Assembly (NCBI GenBank): GCA_030447415.1 | Contig: JAUJOZ010000014.1 | Coordinates: forward strand, 23,597-87,596 | Direction: 5' to 3' | Length of the DNA stretch: 64,000 bases | Source of the DNA: Thermomicrobiales bacterium | GTDB lineage: Bacteria > Chloroflexota > Chloroflexia > Thermomicrobiales > UBA6265 | In this document: positions 56,771-64,000 of the stretch, piece by piece | How positions within the stretch are numbered: the stretch's first letter is position 1 | How the letters are laid out: every line of letters starts with the position of its first letter | The notes under the pieces: generated by a model | Database searches by the model: none | What the model was told of the DNA's origin: nothing | Seen by the model: only the letters and a program-made list of their open reading frames with translations | Program-made: the position numbers and the translations under genes

Positions 56771-58582
56771 ATGGGGCTGGGCCGCTCATGCGAACCGGGA
56801 TTCGACTTCCTCCTCGCGCTCTACGACGCCGCCGCCACGGCGATGGGGGGCAAGCCCCACGCGCCCGTCGTTGAGCAGGCGCTCCTGAACGCTCGCGCCC
56901 GGCTGTCGGACCGCCTCGCCGCCTGGGGGGTGCCGGGCATCGGCGAGGTGACGGCCCGCGACGCGACGGCGCACCGGGACGACCTGGTCGCCCACATGGT
57001 CCTCGACCAGGACCCGGTCCTGGCGACGCGGATGCGCGCGGCCGATCCTGAGGTCGCCAGCGCCGCGGCGGCTGAGTACAGCGCCATCCTCGCGGACAGC
57101 GATGATCCCCGGCACGTCCGGGCGGTGCGCGCTGTGGCCGCCCAGGGGGCCTTCACGGGCCTCTGGAACGCCGCCGTGCCGGTGCCGATGAAGACGCGGC
57201 TCGACTCCCGCGACGCGCTCGCCGCCGCCGTCCGGGAGGGCGCCACGACCACGGCGCCGGCGACCGCGGACGCGATGCCGCAGGCCTCGCCCCAGCTCCA
57301 GGGGGAGCTCGCCGCCGACCCCGCCCAGGCCGCCCGGTACGGCAACGCCATCGGTCCGGACGGCACGCTCCGTCCGCGGCTCGGCGATCCGTTCGCCGAC
57401 GGCCGGATTACCGCGGAGGAGCAGCAGTGGCTCCGCGCCTACCATGCCATCACCGGGCGCCACTACCGGGAAGGCGACCTGGCGACGATGCAGGACCGGC
57501 AGCGCCTCACCAAGGAGCTGGCCACGGCCGGCAGCGCCGAGCACCGGACGCTGCTGCAGCAGGCGTTCGACTACCACCACCTGGGCACGGAGTCCCAGCG
57601 CCGCCTGCTCGACGAATGGGAGGCGATCGCCTTCGACGACCCCGGCCACCCCGTGACGGTGGCTGGCCGCCGGGTGACGCCGACGGAGCTGGCAGGGATG
57701 GACGCCGAGCATCGCCGCGCGCTCGCCGACGCCTGGCTCCAGGCGGGCGGCCGTGCCGGCCATGTGCAGGAGCTGCGCGACCTGCGCGCGGCCTACGAGG
57801 CGTCGCACGCCGAGTACGCACAGGTCCGTGCGTGGGCGCGCGCCAAGCGCGCCGAGTGGGGGGACGGCCTCGCCCTCTACCGACAGCAGCTCAGCCGCGA
57901 GAACCCCAACGCCCGGCGCTACTTCGAGCAGCAGAGCGCCCTGATCCGCCAACACCTCGGCGCCGGCGCCACGCCCTCGGCCCTCACCGCGGCGCTGGAT
58001 GACGTGACCCTCACCATGGCGGCCTTCGAGGCGGTCCATGGCATCCGCCGCTCGCTCTACGACCCGACGCCGCTGCCGACGAGCGACCCGGCGCGGGCGG
58101 TGGCCGACCCAACCGGCCCGAACGCCGGCGGACCGGGACCAGCCTGGGGGTCGGGCCAGAGCCACGGGGCGCGCGTGACCGAGGCGATCGCGGCGACCGA
58201 GGCGGCGCTGGGCGCGGTGAACGCCCACCTCTCGCAGACCTACGGCGCCCCGGTCGACTACACGACGCTGCCGCCGCCGGTCCGCCACGCCGTCGACGTC
58301 CAGCTTCCCCCGGACGCGCTGCCGTCCGACGCCTGGATCTACTTCGACTACCGGGAGTTTGCCGATCACCAGACCCGGGTCGGCGGCGACCCGTCCCTCG
58401 CGGCCCACGTTGCGGCCACCGACCACGGCCGGGAGTGGCGGACCCGAACCTACTCGTCGATGCCCGGTGGGTGGGGGTTGGTCACTGGGACGATGCCCGG
58501 GTCGCCCCCATCGGGCGCGTTCCCCGAGGGAGACGCGGGGCCGCCGTTCAGGCCGGCCGACCCAACGGGCTTCCCGCGCTAG
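56771..58582 (+). CDS. 603-residue unknown protein of the accessory region
   Basis: The ATG at 56771 follows GAGGAGGAGGGG; an immediately preceding GTG is also possible. The protein is acidic and mostly helical (DFLLALYDAAATAMGG, ELRDLRAAYEASHAEYAQVRAWARAKRAEWGDGLALY). A Gly/Pro-rich hinge occurs near residue 440, and a short ordered C-terminal part (VDYTTLPPPVRHAVDVQLPPDAL, YFDYREFADHQ) follows. No signal peptide or membrane segment is seen. I do not recognise it. Placement after the primase-like gene, with operator-like palindromes between, suggests a structural or DNA-handling role in the same replicon. Confidence 0.65.
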   Translation: MGLGRSCEPGFDFLLALYDAAATAMGGKPHAPVVEQALLNARARLSDRLAAWGVPGIGEVTARDATAHRDDLVAHMVLDQDPVLATRMRAADPEVASAAAAEYSAILADSDDPRHVRAVRAVAAQGAFTGLWNAAVPVPMKTRLDSRDALAAAVREGATTTAPATADAMPQASPQLQGELAADPAQAARYGNAIGPDGTLRPRLGDPFADGRITAEEQQWLRAYHAITGRHYREGDLATMQDRQRLTKELATAGSAEHRTLLQQAFDYHHLGTESQRRLLDEWEAIAFDDPGHPVTVAGRRVTPTELAGMDAEHRRALADAWLQAGGRAGHVQELRDLRAAYEASHAEYAQVRAWARAKRAEWGDGLALYRQQLSRENPNARRYFEQQSALIRQHLGAGATPSALTAALDDVTLTMAAFEAVHGIRRSLYDPTPLPTSDPARAVADPTGPNAGGPGPAWGSGQSHGARVTEAIAATEAALGAVNAHLSQTYGAPVDYTTLPPPVRHAVDVQLPPDALPSDAWIYFDYREFADHQTRVGGDPSLAAHVAATDHGREWRTRTYSSMPGGWGLVTGTMPGSPPSGAFPEGDAGPPFRPADPTGFPR

Positions 58583-58910
58583 GGCACCGCCAGCCGTGCC
58601 GCGTCTCCCCAGCGTCCCGCGCTGGCTTGGGAGCCTGCCCGCAAACCGGCGATGTGGGGCAGCGCGGGGGAACCTCGCGAAGGGCCGAAATCGGCGCAGC
58701 GGAGCGGGATTCGCCCGACCTGGGGCGGGAATGGGGACGGTGGGACGGTGGGACAGTCCGACCCATCCGGACGGCCCGTGGCGTGAGGTCGCTCGTCGGC
58801 GCTCGATGGGTCCCCGCCCCTCTCCCTGCTGACTGACCCCCTGCTAAAGTCCTCCGGCCTCCCTGGCGAGAGGGTATGGGGGGGGTAGTGGGAGGGGGAC
58901 GGCCGGGCGC
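58583..58910. other. Gene-free stretch before the IS remnant
   Basis: This 328-bp interval holds no supported gene. It ends in a G-rich run (about 58878-58902) immediately outside the IS inverted repeat. Confidence 0.4.
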
Positions 58911-58931
58911 CTAGGGCGTGTCTGGTGAATC
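58911..58931 (+). repeat. IS left inverted repeat
   Basis: ctagggcgtgtctggtgaatc; 20 bases match the inverted copy at 60054-60073 and 19 of 21 match the one at 59199-59219. Confidence 0.75.
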
Positions 58932-58984
58932 GGCCGTGCTGCTGCTAGCCTCCCCGTTGTCGGCCGAGTCCGGGCGGGGAGGCG

Positions 58985-59200
58985 ATGGTCGGGCGCGGGG
59001 AACTGACGGACGCGGCGGGCGCGGCGGCCGGGCCGCAAGCCGCCTTCGACGCGGCGACCTACCGCCGGCGCAACGTGGTCGAGCGCTGCGTCAACCGCCT
59101 GAAGCAGTGGCGCGGGGTCGCGACCCGCTACGAGAAGCGGGCGGCCAATTACCGGGCAATGGTCGTCATCGCCGCAACGATGATCTGGCTCGGCGCGTGA
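58985..59200 (+). pseudogene. IS5-family transposase, C-terminal fragment
   Basis: The fragment includes DAATYRRRNVVERCVNRLKQWRGVATRYEKRAANYRAMVVIAATMIW. This is the final helix region of IS5/IS4-type DDE transposases; the Glu of VVERCVNRLKQ is the last catalytic acidic residue (Y-x2-R-x3-E-x6-K pattern). The upstream two-thirds, with both catalytic Asp residues, is deleted, so it cannot move on its own. Confidence 0.75.
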
Positions 59201-59219
59201 TTCACCAGACCCGCTCTAG
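59199..59219 (-). repeat. Inner IS right end
   Basis: The reverse complement ctagagcgggtctggtgaatc matches the left repeat at 19 of 21 positions. It directly follows the transposase fragment and probably is the original right end of the IS. Confidence 0.65.
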
Positions 59220-59236
59220 CATGGGAGCATGGGCCG

Positions 59237-59941
59237 ATGAGCTGGGACGAGGCGTTCGCGAACCGCTACGAGGAATGGTCGGCTCACATGACGGCCGACG
59301 TCGCCTTCTACGTCGAGCTCGCGCGCCAGGCGGACGGGCCGCTGGTCGAGCTTGCGATCGGGAACGGGCGGGTCGCGATCCCGGTCGCGCAGGCGACTGG
59401 CCACCGAGTGATCGGCATTGACTCTTCGCCGGCGATGCTCGCGCAAGCCCGTGCCCGTGCGGCCGAGGCGGGCGTGGAGCTCGACCTGCACGAGGGCGAC
59501 ATGCGCGACCTCGCCCTCGACGAGCCAGCGGCGCTGATCTACTGCCCGTTCCGCGCGCTCCTGCACCTTCCGACCTGGGCGGACCGCCGCCGCACCTTCG
59601 AGCGCGTCGCCGCCTCGCTCGGGCCGGACGGGCGGTTCGCCTGGAATGCCTTGGCCTTCGACCACCACCTCGCCGCGCGCCTCGACGGCGAGCACCAGGA
59701 GGAGCCTACACCGCACACGATCCGGTACTCAGTGGGCGACAACCGGATCGACATCATCCGCGACGACGGCGCGACGAGCTCCCGCTGGTGGGCAACGAAG
59801 AACGAGTGGCTCGGGCTCCTCGACGTCGCCGGTCTCGAGCCGGAGGCGCTCTACGGCGGCTTCGCCGGCGAGCCGTTTGCCGACGACAGCCCAGAATACG
59901 TGTTCGTCGTCCGCCGTCGGCTCTCGAGTGACGTTCCCTAA
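59237..59941 (+). CDS. Class I SAM-dependent methyltransferase, passenger
   Basis: This 234-residue protein has the SAM-binding pattern GPLVELAIGNGRVAIPVAQATG, HRVIGIDSSPAMLAQARARA and DLHEGDMRDLALDEPAALIYCPFRALLHL. Its end VFVVRRRLS is typical. Motif I reads A-I-G-N-G-R in place of the usual G-C-G-T-G, a variant known in related small-molecule methyltransferases. It lies 18 bp after the inner IS end and inside the outer inverted repeats. The substrate is unknown. The frame is intact, so it is probably functional. 59942-60355 holds no further gene. Confidence 0.82.
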   Translation: MSWDEAFANRYEEWSAHMTADVAFYVELARQADGPLVELAIGNGRVAIPVAQATGHRVIGIDSSPAMLAQARARAAEAGVELDLHEGDMRDLALDEPAALIYCPFRALLHLPTWADRRRTFERVAASLGPDGRFAWNALAFDHHLAARLDGEHQEEPTPHTIRYSVGDNRIDIIRDDGATSSRWWATKNEWLGLLDVAGLEPEALYGGFAGEPFADDSPEYVFVVRRRLSSDVP

Positions 59942-60053
59942 CACCGGCCACACCGCCGTCTTCCCGACGGACAGCTTCGCGTCAGAGGAGTGCGAGGACG
60001 AGCCCCGCGGCCGCCGCGTGCGGAGCTGGCATGCCCGACCCCGCTCCGCGAGC

Positions 60054-60073
60054 ATTCACCAGACACGCCCTAG
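60054..60073 (-). repeat. IS outer right inverted repeat
   Basis: Exact inverse of 58911-58930 (20 of 20). Confidence 0.75.
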
Positions 60074-60355
60074 ACCGAAGAACACGCGCCGGCCGCTGGG
60101 TCCGTAACTCGCACGAGTGGCGGCAGGGTTGGAACCATGACGATGCGGTTCGGGATGTCCTAGGTGTAGGGGCGGAGAATCGGGCGGGGGTAGAGGAGCT
60201 CCTGGAGCGAGGACTGGGCACTTGAAGGGGAGATAGCCCCGAAACTTCACCCCACCGAATGGTCGAGCAGCTATCCGTCGATGCCGAAGAATCGAATTAC
60301 CGGAACCTGAAGCGCACCGCCCACGACTGCGAGCAAGGCGAGGAGGTGAGCGGCG

Positions 60356-61343
60356 ATGCCCCAGTGCCTGCTGTACGTTGGGACGGCCGACGGCCTGCTC
60401 GTTCACGCGTACGACCCGTCGCGGGGGCTGGAGCTCGTCGGTCGCGGGCTGGCCGGCAACGCCGTGCGGGCGATCAGCGTCCACCCGCACGACCCGCGCG
60501 TCGCCTACGTGGGGTGCGGGTTGCGCGGGTGGGGGCTGCACCGCAGCGGCGACGCCGGCGGGAGCTTCGAGCCCGTGGCCTTCGCCGACCGCTGGGTCTG
60601 GGACGTGGTCTTCCAGCCCGGCGATCCCCGGACGCTGTGGGTCGGCACGGAGCCGCCGATGCTGTACGCCACGCGCGACGGCGGCCAAACGTTCGAGGCC
60701 CAGCGCGGCCTCGACCGGCTGCCCAGCCGCCCCCGGTGGCACTTCTTCTACCCGCCCTTCGAGGCTGGCCACCTCCACGGCATCGCCATCGATCCGGCGC
60801 GCCCGGAGCGGCTCTTCGTGGCCGTCGAGGTCGGCGCGCTCGTCTACACCCCCGACGGTGGCCGGACCTGGCGCGAGGCGCTCGCCGGCCATGACCTGCA
60901 CCGGCTCGCCATCGACCCCACCCAGCCTGACCGGGTCCGCGGGGGCATTGGAAGGGCTGTTTGTCAGCCCGGACGGGGGCGAGCGGTGGGAGGTCGTGCC
61001 GGCGCTGCGGGATAGGTACGTCCACAGCGTCCTGTTCGACGCGCGGCGGCCAGGGCGGGCGTACCTGTACGTGTTCGAGGACGGCGCGCCGCTGTACCGG
61101 AGCGACGACGGGGGCCAGACGTGGCAGCAGGTGGGCTTGGGGCTGCCCGCCGCGAAGTCGGCTGACCCGCTGAGCCTGCACCCCGACGACCCGCTGACGG
61201 TCTTCTACGCCGCCGACGAAGGCACGGGCGGCAGCCGGCTCTTTGCCAGTGCAGATGCGGGCGAGACCTGGCGCCCTATCTCGGGCGCGCTGCCCAAGAT
61301 CTGGCGGGTCCGCGCGGCCGGGGCGGCCAGCACCGGCGAGTAG
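60356..61343 (+). CDS. BNR/photosynthesis-stability-type beta-propeller protein, frameshifted
   Basis: The ATG follows GAGGTGAGCGGCG. The protein of about 328 residues repeats Asp-box motifs of sialidase-like propellers: HRSGDAGGSFEPV, YATRDGGQTFEA, VYTPDGGRTWREAL, FVSPDGGERWEVV, YRSDDGGQTWQQV and FASADAGETWRPI. One base is lost near 60940, and the second half continues in another frame. No signal peptide is visible, so it may be cytoplasmic. Similar proteins are annotated as glycosyl hydrolases, but catalytic residues are not evident here. Confidence 0.78.
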
Positions 61344-61368
61344 GCGCGGCCTGCGGAGGACTGGCCAA

Positions 61369-61554
61369 GTGCCGATCCAGTGCGGCATCTTCAGCCGGCT
61401 GCTCTGCGTCGGCGATGCCGGGGAACTGCTGACGAGCCATATCACGGCGGTCGGGGACACCGTGGCTCCTGGTGGAACGACGACGTTCCAGATCAGCCTC
61501 TTCGAGGCGGTGTGCTCGTCCTTCCTCGTGGCGTCGGATGGCTGCTCGGAGTAG
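61369..61554 (+). CDS. Small hypothetical protein
   Basis: A GTG start gives 61 residues (VPIQCGIFSRLLCVGDAGEL to FLVASDGCSE). It has three cysteines and a beta-like composition. It begins 25 bp after the propeller gene, with GGAGGA upstream. No family is recognised; it may be a chance frame. Confidence 0.3.
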   Translation: MPIQCGIFSRLLCVGDAGELLTSHITAVGDTVAPGGTTTFQISLFEAVCSSFLVASDGCSE

Positions 61555-61577
61555 GGGATGGAACACCGCCTGCTGCC

Positions 61578-62468
61578 CTACTCGTTTGGACGCGTCGTCT
61601 CCATGATGTCGGCCGAACCGCTGCCCTCACTCCAGACGCTGACCTTGGCGTTTGCGCTGTGAGGGAGGATCTGGTCGCCACGCTCGAGGACCACGCGTTT
61701 CCCTGGGAGCACGGTCTGCGGCGTCGTCGCGGTACCGAGCCCCGTCGAACGCACGAGCACGTATTCGCCGGTCATGACGACCGCACCGACGCGGCCGGTC
61801 TCGACGATGACTTCGCTCCCGAGCAGATCCTCCGCGAACGCCTCGCCTCCGGCCGGAAGGGTCTTGGCGGTGGAGATGGGATCCGGACATGGCGGTGGGG
61901 GCGGGCAGACCTCTTCGTCCGGTGTGGCCACACCCCGCGCGCCAGGAGTCCCGTCGACCGGTGGGGTTGCGTTCCCGAGGACGCGCGAAAGTAGCTCGGG
62001 GATCGGGAGACCGTCCGACCCGGACGCGATGCTGAGTAACAACCACAGAAGGCCACCGCTCAGGCCGAGGGTTTTCAGCCCCGTAAGCCACCCAGCGCGA
62101 CGAGGGGTGCTCGGTGGTGAGTTCTTGCCCTGGCGGCCGAAGAGCCCCAGCAGATCCTTTCCGAAAGCCACCGCGAGGCACGTGACGATCGCGATGAGGA
62201 AGAGCGCGAGCGCGGCGAGCGCGGCGGCGGCGATAGCGACGATGCCAGCTCGCCCGCTCGGGTGATGCCGCCACGTGACGACGAAGACGACCAGACCGAC
62301 GATGGCGCCGACGACGGCGAAGGTGCGGGCCCACCAGCCCGCGCCACCCGAATCGGTGCGAAACAGAATTCGGCGAAAACCGAAGCGAGGCCCCGTGGGC
62401 CCCGGGCGTTGCTGCGGTCGGCGCGGAGACTTTCGGCTGGACGGTTTGGTCGGGCGGGACGTCCTCAC
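61578..62468 (-). CDS. Membrane protein with extracytoplasmic C-domain, unknown
   Basis: This 296-residue protein has an Arg/Pro-rich cytoplasmic start and about four hydrophobic helices (FAVVGAIVGLVVFVV, AIAAAALAALALFLIAIVTCLAVAFG, LGLSGGLLWLLLSIA). A Pro/Cys hinge (CPPPPPCPDP) precedes a beta-rich end domain (GEYVLVRSTGLGTATTPQTVLPGKRVVLERGDQIL). I do not recognise the family. The tail might be surface-exposed. The frame is intact. Confidence 0.6.
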   Translation of the reverse strand: MRTSRPTKPSSRKSPRRPQQRPGPTGPRFGFRRILFRTDSGGAGWWARTFAVVGAIVGLVVFVVTWRHHPSGRAGIVAIAAAALAALALFLIAIVTCLAVAFGKDLLGLFGRQGKNSPPSTPRRAGWLTGLKTLGLSGGLLWLLLSIASGSDGLPIPELLSRVLGNATPPVDGTPGARGVATPDEEVCPPPPPCPDPISTAKTLPAGGEAFAEDLLGSEVIVETGRVGAVVMTGEYVLVRSTGLGTATTPQTVLPGKRVVLERGDQILPHSANAKVSVWSEGSGSADIMETTRPNE

Positions 62469-62804
62469 GGGTCGACCCTTCGCAAACGTACCGCGCGTAG
62501 CCCGGGGTACCGTCCCCCTTCTCCCGCCGGGCGGTGGGGGCGATGCCGTCCAGATGGGGAGTGATCGCCGTATAGATGGTACACCTTACCCGATGGGATA
62601 CGCAAGTCTGCCGTACATGTACCGTATCCCCGGTCTATCGTGGAGATCCGATGCCGCACTTGGTACGTAAAAAAAACAGCCGAAAGGCGATATGATCCCG
62701 GATACGGGGGGCAGGTGAGGTGCCTCCCGGCGCCCGGCGACCCCGCGTGGTGGGGTCGCGGCAGGAGGGTCTCCCGAGAGAGTCTCTCCAGGGAGGGTTC
62801 ACAC

Positions 62805-63047
62805 GTGGTCGATCAGCAGGACGTGAGCGACACGGTCAAGATCACCGTCAACGTGCCGCGAGAGGAAGCTGAGTATCTGAAGGCCATCGCCGAAGAAACT
62901 CGGACATCGATGACGTTCGCGCTTCGCGATGCGATCCGCACTCAGAAGCAGCTCCGCGATGGGGCGCGGCGGGGTGCGGACCCCATCATACGTGAACCAG
63001 ACGGCCGGACCAGCCCAGTCAACGGTCTGTTTAGGTGGGTCCCGTAA
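62805..63047 (+). CDS. Small ribbon-helix-helix-like regulator
   Basis: A GTG start preceded by GGGAGGG gives 80 residues. DTVKITVNVPREEAEYLKAIAEETRTSMTFALRDAIRTQKQL fits a CopG/Arc-type RHH fold: a beta strand (VKITVNV) then two helices. Such proteins often repress their own gene or act as antitoxins; no toxin gene lies directly next to it. A terminator follows 26 bp after the stop. The region 62640-62750 upstream is AT-richer than its surroundings. Confidence 0.6.
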   Translation: MVDQQDVSDTVKITVNVPREEAEYLKAIAEETRTSMTFALRDAIRTQKQLRDGARRGADPIIREPDGRTSPVNGLFRWVP

Positions 63048-63072
63048 CAGCCGCCAGTATTGGGACGTAACA

Positions 63073-63101
63073 CAGAGGGCCGGGCACAGCGCCCGGCCCT
63101 C
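63073..63101 (+). terminator. Strong hairpin terminator
   Basis: agagggccgggc and gcccggccctct form a perfect 12-bp stem around acagc, followed by a short pyrimidine stretch. It lies just after the RHH gene. Confidence 0.75.
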
Positions 63102-63326
63102 TCTGCGGTTCGGCTTATTGCGAACAGGATCGGACAAGTTGTCCGGTTTGGGGCCGCTCAGCGCGTCGGGTGGCGGTCGGGTGGCATTGACGAAGGAGTG
63201 GGGACGGGTCGCCTGCTGGCGTTTCGGGTTCCGAGCGGCGGCCCCGGTGGCCGCCGTCCCTTTGCCGCAGGGTTGCCGCAGGGTTGCCGCCGTCCCGCGC
63301 GCCCCGTCTGGTACGGTTCCGCGGCG

Positions 63327-63683
63327 ATGGGGCAGCACGCGGGCAACCAACGGCGGCGCGGGGAGCCGGCACCAGTCGGGTGCGATCTGCGGCGCCTGTC
63401 ACCGCGGCAGTACGCCTGCCTACGCCTCGCCGCCGCGGGCCTGTCCAACGCCGAGAAGATCGGCGCGCGCCTGGGCATCGCCGGCGACACGGTTCGCAAC
63501 CATCGTGACATCGCCCACCGCCGGATCGGCGTCGGCGTGCTCGGGGCGGGGCGCCGGCGCAAGACGCGGGTCGCCCTCGCCAGCTTCCTGATCGGGATGA
63601 CGGAGACCGGGGCCGCGCCGGCGCAGATCGCGGCCACGCTCCGGGAGCTCGGGGTCACGACGTCGGGGGACATCAGCGGGTGA
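63327..63683 (+). CDS. Small LuxR-type HTH protein
   Basis: The ATG at 63327 gives 118 residues (MGQHAGNQRRRGEPAPVG). The HTH LSPRQYACLRLAAAGLSNAEKIGARLGIAGDTVRNHRDIAHRRIGV matches the LuxR/GerE pattern: the opening 'L-s-p-R-q', then 'l-a-a-G-l-s-n', 'l-g-i-a-x-x-T-V-r-n-H'. There is no receiver or ligand domain. It is probably a DNA-binding regulator of the accessory region or a phage-type sigma-like factor. The frame is intact. Confidence 0.68.
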   Translation: MGQHAGNQRRRGEPAPVGCDLRRLSPRQYACLRLAAAGLSNAEKIGARLGIAGDTVRNHRDIAHRRIGVGVLGAGRRRKTRVALASFLIGMTETGAAPAQIAATLRELGVTTSGDISG

Positions 63684-63773
63684 CGGCGCGCCGCCTGCCT
63701 CATCCCCCGCCCTCGGCCGCCACGCCGACGGCAAGACGGTGACCACATCCCGACCGGCGAGGAGAAAGGTTGT

Positions 63774-63786
63774 AGACACGCCCTAG
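63774..63786 (-). repeat. Partial IS end
   Basis: agacacgccctag matches the outer 13 bases of the IS inverted repeat at 60054-60073, and four more bases (acc-) match beyond it. The inner bases do not match, so it is a remnant end or target of the same IS family. Confidence 0.45.
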
Positions 63787-64000
63787 ACCAGCACCCGGAG
63801 CACCTCGTCAAGGTCGCGTGGTCGCCAGAGATAGGCTTCGATGCCGGGGCAACGACCCAGCGCATCCAGCCAGGCCCGCTGTTCGGGCCGCGGGTAGCCC
63901 CGCTCGCTCTTGAGTTCGGCGACGATGCACCGCCCGACGCCATCGGGCCCGACGCGCGCGCAGACCACATCCGGCCAGCCCGGTACGCTCATCACCCGCT
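63783..64000 (-). CDS. VRR-NUC-type nuclease, 5' end beyond window
   Basis: The visible 70 or more residues read SVPGWPDVVCARVGPDG, then CIVAELKSERGYPRPEQRAWLDALGRCPGIEAYLWRPRDLDEVL. GWPD (metal-binding Asp) and the ELK motif (Glu-x-Lys) with the following Gln are the catalytic core of the VRR-NUC/PD-(D/E)xK family, common as small phage nucleases. The N-terminus, with a catalytic Glu, lies outside the window. It overlaps the partial IS end at its stop. Confidence 0.75.
   Translation of the reverse strand, partial: RVMSVPGWPDVVCARVGPDGVGRCIVAELKSERGYPRPEQRAWLDALGRCPGIEAYLWRPRDLDEVLRVLV

Larger units (their letters stand above)
58911..60073. mobile_element. IS5-type remnant enclosing a methyltransferase gene
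   Basis: ctagggcgtgtctggtgaat at 58911-58930 is repeated exactly, inverted, at 60054-60073. Inside are the C-terminal piece of a transposase, an imperfect extra right end (59199-59219) and a complete methyltransferase gene. The outer ctag on both sides fits the CTAG-type targets of the IS5 family (IS427-like group). It looks like an IS that lost most of its transposase and picked up a passenger gene, or two nested insertions. Confidence 0.6.

Noticed and set aside
56786-58426. 546-residue minus-strand frame
   Set aside because: Antisense shadow of the 603-residue gene, which has the better ribosome site and composition.

Overview
The window is very GC-rich DNA from a bacterium. Its gene content suggests a member of the Chloroflexota, most like the Thermomicrobia/Sphaerobacter group: a HemC-HemD fusion, Tat-exported peptide-binding and PhoD proteins, large secreted proteins with Pro/Thr linkers, and heavy use of GTG starts. 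That placement is inference from gene content, not from a marker gene. Many ordinary genes (dppB, dppC, M20 and M24 peptidases, a protein kinase, acetyl-CoA synthetase, primase) are interrupted by single-base shifts, often in G/C runs, with homology resuming in another frame. The sequence probably carries residual indel errors, so most 'broken' genes here are probably intact in the cell.

Region 1 (1-1259): a G/C-run artefact at the contig edge and a secreted CAP-domain protein. Region 2 (1288-14633) is the most interesting part: a 13.3 kb integrated element bounded by 43-bp terminal inverted repeats (37/43 identical) and flanked by a 16-bp direct repeat (15/16) that looks like a target-site duplication. 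It carries a Cas1 homologue with all three catalytic residues but no cas2 and no CRISPR array, a family-B-polymerase-like exonuclease/HTH protein, an HNH endonuclease, a ParB-like protein, a Mom-like DNA-modification protein, a MerR-like regulator and a large pentapeptide-repeat protein. Cas1 + PolB + HNH + HTH between inverted repeats, with a target duplication of about 15 bp, is the signature of a casposon. The polymerase/HNH module is tandemly duplicated (about 1.87 kb), and both polymerase genes lose their polymerase domain at the same point.

Region 3 (14.8-48.1 kb) is chromosomal: glutamate racemase, HemC-HemD (cut off at a head-to-head junction with an FAD oxidoreductase fragment near 17,567), a dipeptide ABC transporter operon with an M20 peptidase, an M24 peptidase, a MOSC protein, a peptide-binding protein, an MFS exporter, a TPR lipoprotein, a Ser/Thr kinase, acetyl-CoA synthetase, GNAT, nucleotidyltransferase, a ureohydrolase, an AraC regulator with an exact 54-bp internal duplication, methyltransferase, YdcF, PhoD, an S-adenosylmethionine hydrolase-like protein and a PRC-barrel protein. 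Region 4 (48.2-52.5 kb) is one 1423-residue secreted PQQ-type sugar dehydrogenase with PKD, DNRLRE and FN3-like modules.

Region 5 (52.6-64.0 kb) is a second accessory region of plasmid or phage character: an XRE repressor, a TOPRIM (DUF3854-like) primase-type protein, a 603-residue unknown protein, strong operator-like palindromes, an IS5-type remnant whose exact 20-bp inverted repeats now enclose a methyltransferase, small ribbon-helix-helix and LuxR-type regulators, and a VRR-NUC nuclease running off the end.
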